NCBI GenBank assembly: GCA_019693395.1
Contig: JAAMXP010000347.1
Span: forward strand, 3,566-32,761
Length of the DNA: 29,196 nt
Origin: Ettlia oleoabundans
Lineage: Eukaryota; Chlorophyta; Chlorophyceae; Chlamydomonadales
Direction: 5' to 3'
The position numbers and the translations under genes were made by a program. Shown here piece after piece: positions 21,973 to 29,196 of the stretch (its first letter is position 1; every line of letters begins with the position of its first letter). The notes below the pieces were generated by a model. The model was given only the letters and a program-made list of their open reading frames with translations. It ran no database searches and was not told where the DNA came from.

Positions 21973-23947
21973 ATGGGATTCGGAGGCGCGTTTGCAGCGC
22001 AGCAACTGCAGCCGTGCTCCTCGTCGGCCGCTAGGGTGAGGGCGCCTGTCGCCACTGCCGCCGCTACCGCTATTGCCGCTGCTGCTCCTGGCTTATGCAC
22101 GCAGCAAGCGAGATGCATAGACATATGAGCTGTGACATCGGCTGCCATATAATTGACTTGCCACCCGTTGTTACTATGAGTGCAGCATGGTTCATGGCAT
22201 GTGGCAGGCCACGCTGCACCACGGCCGTGCCGCATCATGCCACCATTGGCAGTGCTGGATCACCCAGAAAGCACAGGCAGCACCTCAGCTGATAGCAGTG
22301 ACGGCTCCAGCAATGTGTCAGAAATGGTTAGGCAGCGCTGGAGCGGCAAGCTCGTGCCGGTGCCCCCCGATCTGCAGCACAAGCTGGCGCTGCTGGCAGC
22401 ACGGTGCGGCGTCTCAGATGTGGCAATGGTTGCTGGGAAGGTAGCAGCTCTGGTCAAGCCTCGGCAACAAGGCATGCTGGATCATGGGCAGGCAGTCGCG
22501 GCACATTTGCAAAGTATGGGCCTTGACAGGCAGCAGGTGGGGCGGCTTCTCTGCCGCTGTCCAGAGTTGTTCAGCCGACCAGCAGATGAGCGGGCAGCCG
22601 TCTTGTTTGGCCAGCTTCTCGAGCTGGGGCTTACATTGGCTGATGCCACGCGCTGTTTTGACAATCAGCCTGTTGTAGCAGTCAGTCCCAGCTTTGCACC
22701 GGCCATCGAAACGCTGTCAGCGTTGTTGGCTGGTGGCTGCAAGGCAGCTGACGCGGGCAAGTCGCCGCAGCAGCTGCTTGGGGATTTTTTGCGGAAGCAG
22801 CCTTCAGCTGTGGTGCTGCTGCAATTGAAGACGGAACTCCTACAGCAGCGCATTGCCTACTTCCAGCAGGTGGGGTTCACTACGCAGCAGCTGGTGGCAG
22901 CTATCAAAGCAAACTGGGCCTTGCTATGTGTATCTCCCGCTCATCTAGAGCAGCTGGAGGCTGTGCTGCTCCCAGCACTAGGTGGCAACCGCTCTCTGTG
23001 GTCCAAGGTGTTGCGGCAGGCACCTCGTGTGGCTGGTTGCAAGGCAGTAACCGTTGAACAGCGATCCGTTGCGCTAGTAATGGTGAGTGTGCTGGTTTTT
23101 GTTGTGCAAATTTAGTTCTGGTTGCTGTGGCTTGCTTGCAGTATTTGGCTGCAGACGTTCAGATAGTCCATGCATTCCTTGCATTCTTAATGATATGGTA
23201 AGCTGCCACATGCTTGCCATCACCGTTTTGGCGCAGGAATTTGGCCAACAACGGGCGCTTGCCATGGTCAAATCTGTTCCAGGGCTGCTCACTGTTGACA
23301 CAGCCGTTTGGAAAGTTGCACTTGTTGTCATGCGGTTGTGCGGCGTGTCAGACCCGCTGGCAGTGGCATGCAATAACGCTGCTGTGCTCAGCTACAAATG
23401 GGTGGACCCAGCACGTCTAATCAACCTGCTGGCGCTGCAGCAGTTCATGCCAGGCGGGCTGTCAGCTGCCCAGTTGATTGAGCGCTATGCGTGCTATGTC
23501 GCACCCGCCAGTGCCAAGCGGCTGGTAGGCCGCCTGCTGTACCTGGAGCAGCTGGGCCTGCTGCCACTGCTGGTGGCAGAAAAAGGCGCAGCCAGGCGGG
23601 ATTGGAGGAGGCAACAGGGTCTACCACCTGACCGGCGTGTTGGTGGTGAGCCAGCCTTCGTCAGCTTGTGCGATGTATGCACATTGAGGGATGCGAGATT
23701 CGCCTGCTTGCCAGGAATAAGGGCGCAGCGGCTGGGGGGCACGACTGGCAGCAACAGCAGCACAGACAGCGCTGCGGTTGATGCAGCATTAGCAGCCGAT
23801 TATGCCGCCTTTCAGGCGAGCCTTCAGCAGCTACCAGCCTGGCAGCAGTTGTGGGCGCAAGCCAGCAAGGAGGCGGATCGCATCAAGGCACAGCTGCCGC
23901 CTGAGCTGCTGCATCAAGCTGAGGCAGATACGGCTGGATATGCATGA
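21973..23947 (+). CDS. mTERF-like protein, copy B
   Basis: Exons 21973-22035, 22186-23082 and 23237-23947 join at phase-0 introns and encode 556 residues. The middle exon carries helical mTERF-type repeats: VAAHLQSMGLDRQQVGRLL, RCPELFSRP, VLFGQLLELGLTLADATRCF, and later LEQLEAVLLPALGG with VLRQAPRV. Exon 3 has LVVMRLCGVSD, then LIERYACYVAP, GRLLYLEQLGLLPLLV, KGAARRDWRR, FVSLCDVCTLRD, LPAWQQL and AQLPPELL. mTERF family proteins bind DNA or RNA in mitochondria or plastids and act in transcription, intron splicing or ribosome assembly. The family call rests on the repeat pattern. The N-terminus MGFGGAFAAQQLQPC is a weak targeting peptide, so the first exon is the least sure part. Unlike copy A, it lacks the acidic tail and ends in DTAGYA. 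Confidence 0.75.
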
Positions 23948-24050
23948 AAGCGGCCGAAGTGCAGCGACGCCTTGACATTTGCCGGAGCGGTATTGATTGG
24001 GCAGTCAACATCACTGACCTTAGTTTCCCTGTCCATGTATCTATGAGTTC

Positions 24051-24074
24051 AAATAAAAATTATATAAAAAATAG
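24051..24074 (+). other. A/T-rich 3' flank of copy B
   Basis: An almost pure A/T run (AAATAAAAATTATATAAAAA and following) begins 104 bases after the copy B stop. No TGTAA was seen nearby, so this run may belong to its 3' end formation. It stands out against the GC-rich surroundings. Confidence 0.4.
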
Positions 24075-24459
24075 TCTGTTCCTCTTTCCCACCACTGGCG
24101 CATGCCGCTATCGCACGTCTCCGCTGTCAAATGCTGACTTCAGCCCAAACTGAAAAACGAAGTTACCTTCTCAGCTTCTTACGGCATTGGCGAGGACTGA
24201 ATAGCGTGGTGGCAAATTTGAGGAAGGCAGGAGGTCACACCATACGCAAGGAGCGAAATGCATGTGTCAAGGCGACAGGGCGGTATGGTATGGTGGCACA
24301 GACCAGGTGTGCCCCGGCATCTTGCCGTTGGCTGCACTATTATGCAAGATTAAGGGCGCACCACGGGTGCTTTATCATCTCCCATTTGCAACCCCGGCTA
24401 CTGGCGTGTTATCCTACTTGTGCCCCGGCGTCTTCAGCGTTGTCGGTTGCGGCCGTATA

Positions 24460-26422
24460 ATGATTTCAGCGACTAGCGCTGCGTGCACGGCAAGCTGCAA
24501 CCTGCGCCGGCTTCCAGCCGCCAAGGTGAGGCGGCGCCAGCCGTCGCACTTGCCGCCACCAGTGCCGCTGCTGGAGGCCGGCAGCATGCCTCTGCACAAC
24601 GCGAGCATTTGTGCAGCAAATGGTGCAGCTTATTAGGCCATCTTTTTCTTCTTTGATTGCAGCAGCTTCCTGCAGGCTGCTCAAGCCAGGCGGCTGCACG
24701 TCGGTGTCTGCCTGCGGTGGTTCGGGCCATACAGCAGCACCCAGGAGGCAGCAGCAGCACCCCACTGGATAGCAGTTGCGACTTGGTCAATGGACCGGAG
24801 ATTTCATTACAGAGTTGGGACAGCAAGCTTGCGCCGCTGGCGGCACAGTGTGGTGACGCTGATGTGATGGCATTGGCACAAAAGGTGGAAGCTCTCGCTA
24901 AACCACGGCAGCAGGGGGTGATCGAGCAAGGCCCCGCAGTGGCAGCATATCTGCAGGATCTGGGCGTTCCACCGGAGCAATTGAGCCGGCTGTTGCATCG
25001 CTGCCCGCGCCTGTTCAGCTGGCCGGTGGAGCGGCGGGCGGGCGTGCTGTTTGACCAGCTGATGGGGCTGGGCCTGACAGGAGCAGAGGCAGCACGTTGC
25101 TTTGACCAGAGTGCAGGTGCAGCTGGCAAGCCTACCTTTGCGCCAGCCATTGCAGCGTTGTCAGCCCTGATGGTTTCCGGCAGCAAGCCAGGAGATGCTG
25201 GCAGGACTGGGGAGCAGCTGCTAGGGGACTTGCTGCGGAAGCAGCCTGCTGCGGCCATGCTGCTGCAGCTAAAAGTGGAGGTGGTGGAGGAGCGCATCGA
25301 GTACTTGCTGAAGCTAGGTATTAGCAGACAGCAGCTAGTGGCCGCTTTGAAGATGAGTTATTTGCTGCTCAACACAAGTCCTGCACACTTGGAGCGGCTG
25401 AAGGCTGTGCTGCAGCAGGAGCTTGGCAGCGACAGTGCGCTGTGGGCCAAGGTGCTGCGACATTCGCCACGCGTTCTCAGCAGCAATGAAGCCAACTGGA
25501 GGCAGCGAGTCAAGACGCTTGTTGCGGTAAGAGCTCTGGCTCGTAAACTGTGCCCTTGGTCATCTGTGGACTGGTGAAAATCCTAGTGAGCAAAGGTACC
25601 GATTTTTTTGCATGTTGGCATGCCCCAACGTCTGACATATTCCACTCCTTACCAACCTTAATGTTCCTGGCAAAATTGCAGGAGTTTGGGCGCCAGGAGG
25701 CATTGGAATTGGTCACAGTATGCCCGGCGTTGCTTGCCATCTACTCAACCCTATGGCAGCTTGGGCTGAAAGTGCTTCAACAGTATGGCGTGGCAGACCC
25801 ATACGTTGTAGTGCGCAGGAATCCTGGCATTCTGACCTGCGACTGGACACACCCAAATCGGGTCTGCAACTTGCTGGCCCTGCAGCAGCACTTGCCAGGC
25901 CGACTGTCAGCGGCAGGTGTCATAGAGCGCTGGCCCGGCTATGTGTCAAAGACAGACCCCAGGAGGCTGGCAGGTCGCTTCCTGTATTTGAATACGTTGG
26001 GCCTGCTGCCGTTATTTGTGGCAAGCAAGGGGGCAGCACGCAGGGAATGGCGGCAGCGGCTTGGGTTGACACTCACACAGCGGGCAGGCAACGAGCCGCA
26101 GTTCATCAGCGTGGGTGACGTGTGCACCTTGAGTGATGGGAACTTTAGCAGCTTGCCAGCGCTATGCAACAAGCAGCTAGCCAGCACAGATGCCAGTTGT
26201 AGTAGCACGAGTGGCACGATTTCTGCAGCTGAGGCAGCATCAGCATTTAATTATGCCGCCTTCCAAGCTGGCCTGGAGCAGTTGCCAGCGTGGCAGCAGC
26301 TGATGGCGGAAGCAAAGCGCGTGGCAGCTCAACTGTGCGCAAAGCTGCCGCCTGAGCTGCTAAGGCAGGCTGGGACTGCAGGAGCGGCAGAGGAGGCAGC
26401 GCCTACAGCTTTGCTGGACTGA
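24460..26422 (+). CDS. mTERF-like protein, copy C
   Basis: Exons 24460-24525, 24663-25526 and 25682-26422 join at phase-0 introns and encode 556 residues. The acceptors are strong (TTTTTCTTCTTTGATTGCAG and GGCAAAATTGCAG). Residues 1-22 start MISATSAACTASCNLRRL, an Arg/Ser/Ala organelle targeting peptide. Residues about 114-310 carry mTERF-like repeats (VAAYLQDLGVPPEQLSRLL, RCPRLFSWPV, VLFDQLMGLGLTGAEAARCF, VLRHSPRVLS). Exon 3 continues with EFGRQEALELVTVCPALLAI, VLQQYGVADPYVVV, VIERWPGYVS and GRFLYLNTLGLLPLFV. It then has the family-specific module: KGAARREWRQ near 426, FISVGDVCTLSD near 451, LPAWQQL near 511 and LPPELL near 532. It is probably a mitochondrial or plastid nucleic-acid-binding protein. 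It is the best preserved copy, with its own TGTAA signal. Confidence 0.8.
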
Positions 26423-27476
26423 CTTATATTTCCACACCCTAGGTGACCACTCTTGCCTGCTGCAACTTATCAGTGTGAGCACAGCTGCGTCAATTAATGA
26501 CAACATTGCTACCAGTTTTCAATGCAGGTAGCACCTTGTAAAGCTTCATATTGTTGCCGGCGTTGCCCTTTGCTTGTATACCATGTGTGTTGCTTTGCGA
26601 CTGTGACGATGCTGCGTGCCAAGCAATGAGTAGAACTGCCTCCAACTTCAACGCACCCAGGCGCAGCAAGACGCACCAGCAGGAGCACTCTTGCTGACTA
26701 GTGTGACAAGTACAAGCAGTCACATCATATGTTCGCAATGCTGCATCCTGACTGCTGCGATTATGCTCCGTTGGCTTGAGCAGCAGGCGGCGGGAGGCTA
26801 GCAGCGCTGGGAATCCTGCGGGATGGCTCATGGCTGCTGGCTGATAACACTGGCAATGGTTGAGTGCTTCACACCCTCATGTACTTTCAACGAGTTGTGC
26901 ATCTGCAACGCTTGGCAGGCTACGACAGCATGGGGCAGCAGCCAACAGGTAACAGGCACCCCGGCGCCAGGTCATGCCAGATCACTCAATCCTGGCCTTT
27001 CATTTCAATCCGCGATTGACGACTGCCGCGCCACATCTGCCAGCGCCACATAAGTTTGTATGGTGGCTATAGCTGTGCCGTGGAGTTGCTGACCGGGAAC
27101 CCTGTTGTCTTCGCTCCCGCGTTAGCCTGCCTCGCAGCTCAGCTGGGTCGCCGTAGTTGGGGACTTGAAGTTCCTCGGGTTGCAATTGCGACTCGCTTGG
27201 CGCAAGTGGCACTCCTTCACTGGGCATTTGTCCTCCTACAGGTGTTAGTCACTTACGCTCTGGGCATCATTGCTATGCGCACGTTCACCTGTTCAGCACC
27301 TGCAATTCAATCGGTATCAGCACGCTCGCACATTGCCGGCCCAGGCGGGGCGACCGCCGCCGCCGCCGCCACGCTCCTGCTTTCCGCCGCCGCCAAGTTT
27401 CCATTCCACACAAATGCGTTTCTTAGCTGCTTGATTACCCTTCAATGCCTGTTTGCAGGGCTCAACATAGCGCACC
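26423..27476. other. Intergenic region before the kinase gene
   Basis: This contains the 3' UTR of copy C and the upstream region of the kinase gene. A + strand frame at 27056-27673 is open but has no ATG at its start, and its hydrophobic content looks accidental. No other gene was recognised. Confidence 0.5.
26537..26541 (+). terminator. Poly(A) signal TGTAA of copy C
   Basis: TGTAA lies 115 bases after the copy C stop codon at 26420-26422, a typical chlorophyte 3' UTR distance. Confidence 0.65.
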
Positions 27477-29196
27477 ATGTCAGCAACAGCTATGTGGCAG
27501 CAACTAAGCAGCAGCGCAGCAGGCAGCCGCTGCCGCAGCCTGCGACGTCCGGCGGCGCTGCCCTTTGCACCGCTATCGCCCCGACAGCAGCAGCAGCGGC
27601 GGCGGGCGCTTGCCGTGCAGGCCCTGTCCAACCCCCAAGAGCTACTCTATCTTGCAAGTGGCATCGCCTCTAGCTGGCCGGCAGCTGTTGCGGGCGCTAC
27701 CGCCTCCTGGCCGGCACCACTGGCCAGCGCTGCAACCACGCTCGCGACAGGTGCGCTGCGCTCATCCCACAGTTGAACAGCTGAACAGCTGGTTTTCTCC
27801 GCCAGTTTTTGGAAATTCTGCATGGCAACAGCGGTAGTGCCTGGCAATAGCACTGTCTCGTTGTATGTGCCGCTGGTTGCACCAGCTCAGCCCCCTCATT
27901 GATCCAGCACCTCACTAAATGCATCGCCGCTGTCAGCGACCTTGTATTCCCGGCCCTAACACCATTGTTTCCATACTCATCTGCTGTCATCTCTTGATTC
28001 CACTTTACCAACATATAACATTAGATCATTGTTATAAATTAACCTTTCTTTGTTGCCGCCTGTTACCGTCCATTTTGGCCCCACGCCGATGCAGATGTGG
28101 CAGATGTGGTGGCCCTTCAGCCCACCAGCTGGGGAGCGGCTCGCTTGGGTGCCCTCTACTACTTCTTCTTCGCTCGTCCCAGCCCCGCAGTAGGTTCGTG
28201 CTCTGGGCACTCACCCCATTTACTCCTGACACTCATAGCGTTGCTCCTGTTCATCGTCATATAGTGACTGTCACGATCTCGGACTGGCTTTCGCACAGCA
28301 ACTGTTCAAGCAGCTTATAGGATGTTGGTCACTGGTCTGCTGAAACATGCAGTCCTTGTTGTTTGGAACACTTTTCTGCGTGAGAGGCAATGAAGGCGAA
28401 GTGGGGGCAAGTGCCTCCCAACACTTGCCCCTCGCATCAAGCTTGCATGCAACCCAGGCCTCCAACCCCCCAACTCTTGGTATTGTTCCACCTGGCACTC
28501 CCTTCCACCTCGGCAGCTTGCCACACACACTGTATGCAGGCATGCTGGGACCATCATTCTTGCACCTCCAGTTCACCTCCTCCCTTCCACCGCTTCCACC
28601 GCCTCCTCGTTGCTGTACGTATGCAGGCCTGCTGGATTTCTATCTGCTCAGCCCGTTGGGCCGCCTGCTGCAGCGCCGCTACTCTGAAAGCGACTTCACA
28701 CTGCGGGACAGGCTGGGTGGCGGCAACTACGGGCAGGGTGGGTGACTGAGGCGGGAAGTATGTATGCGTTGACATGGGTCTTGTGGTGGCGTGCTGGAAA
28801 TGCAGCCGATGGGTTGGTATGAACTAAGGTTTTCTGGGCTGACAATGGAGTTGGCCACCAGCATTGGGGGAACCCAATATGGCCACTTATCCACACATGG
28901 AAGCGCTTTCTCACAACGTGGCTGCTGCTCCTTCGCAGGCCAGCCCCTTTCCTTTGATGCACCTCCTTCTTGCCACCCACTCCACACACTTCCCCCCCAC
29001 TCACACCCCCAGCCCCAGTCGTCCCATGCTGTGTTTGGGCCCTGCCTTGCTGTAGTTTATGAGGGGCTGATGAACGCTAACGGCAGGCCTGACCCCCTCA
29101 CTCGGGAGCTTACATCAGCACAGAAAAAGCGGCGGTGAGCTAAGGCTTGGGGTAGGGTTGGAGTTTTTTTTGTGGTGGTGGTGGTGTGTGTGTGGG
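27477..29196 (+). CDS. Plastid-targeted protein kinase, 5' part
   Basis: Exons 27477-27750, 28095-28193, 28627-28737 and 29056-29134 join in phase; the gene continues past the right edge after donor GTGAGC at 29135. The N-terminus MSATAMWQQLSSSAAGSRCR with Arg-rich RQQQQRRRALAVQA is a plastid transit peptide. A moderately hydrophobic stretch follows (AARLGALYYFFFARPSPAVG), which may anchor it in a membrane. DFTLRDRLGGGNYGQVYEG is a protein-kinase glycine-rich loop (GxGxxGxV) split by the intron after Gln. GRPDPLTRELTSAQKKRR follows, before the expected VAIK lysine, which is not in the window. The arrangement (transit peptide, hydrophobic segment, kinase domain) recalls the thylakoid kinases STT7/STN7 and STL1/STN8, but the subfamily cannot be fixed from the part seen. 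The 28193/28194 donor (TAG|GTTCGT) was chosen because it keeps phase. Confidence 0.72.
29164..29196 (+). repeat. T8 run followed by GTG/GT simple repeat
   Basis: Eight T are followed by (GTG)n and (GT)n up to the window edge, inside the fourth intron of the kinase gene. Confidence 0.9.

Larger units (their letters stand above)
18551..26422 (+). repeat. Tandem array of mTERF-like gene copies
   Basis: Four same-strand units were found: a C-terminal remnant (18551-18797), copy A (19334-21411), copy B (21973-23947) and copy C (24460-26422). The full copies have three exons each, and both introns are phase 0 at equivalent sites. Their middle and last exons align along their length. This is a tandem duplication cluster. 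Confidence 0.85.

Noticed and set aside
19590..26422. Octotricopeptide (OPR) or PPR repeats as the identity of the cluster
   Set aside because: The copies lack the PPPEW-type OPR motif and the regular 35-residue PPR pattern. The L-G-hydrophobic and R-x-P-x-L spacing fits mTERF repeats better.
27056..27673. Open frame with hydrophobic stretches, a possible membrane protein
   Set aside because: It begins at a non-ATG codon, runs into the transit-peptide exon in another frame, and has no splice partners or recognisable motif.
1..29196. tRNA, rRNA, CRISPR, retroelement or DNA-transposon signatures
   Set aside because: No cloverleaf, spaced repeats, reverse-transcriptase or transposase motifs, or terminal inverted repeats were recognised on reading both strands. 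Short or decayed elements could still be missed by eye.

Overview
The window looks like nuclear DNA of a green alga, probably a chlorophycean. It is GC-rich, its genes are broken into many short exons by GT-AG introns (donors mostly GTGAGT, GTGGGT or GTAAGG), and TGTAA, the usual chlorophyte poly(A) signal, follows several stop codons. Coding regions are rich in CAG/CTG/GCN (poly-Gln, poly-Ala). Two gene models start with plastid-type transit peptides and several others with organelle-type N-termini. I cannot name the species. All gene models were spliced by hand: introns were accepted only where the splice sites and codon phase agreed on both sides.

Layout. 1-2038 (+): 3' part of a DUF3598-like gene. 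2373-3424 (-): small three-exon gene, convergent with the first, whose product resembles the C-terminal part of the mTERF-like genes further right. 4121-6938 (-): eight-exon gene for a plastid, probably thylakoid, Ala/Pro-rich protein of 293 residues. 7767-17619 (-): 17-exon gene for a coiled-coil protein of about 2147 residues. 18551-26422 (+): tandem family of mTERF-like genes made of a C-terminal remnant, copy A with a one-base frameshift, and intact copies B and C of 556 residues each. 27477 to the right edge (+): first four exons of a plastid-targeted protein kinase, cut by the window end.

The genes do not form a pathway. A shared theme is organelle biology: a putative plastid kinase, a putative thylakoid protein, and a local expansion of probable organelle nucleic-acid-binding mTERF-like proteins. 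The most notable part is the mTERF-like cluster. All copies share intron positions and phases, differ in their N-terminal targeting segments, and carry a conserved C-terminal module that I do not recognise as part of the standard mTERF fold. No tRNA, rRNA, CRISPR array or recognisable transposon was seen.
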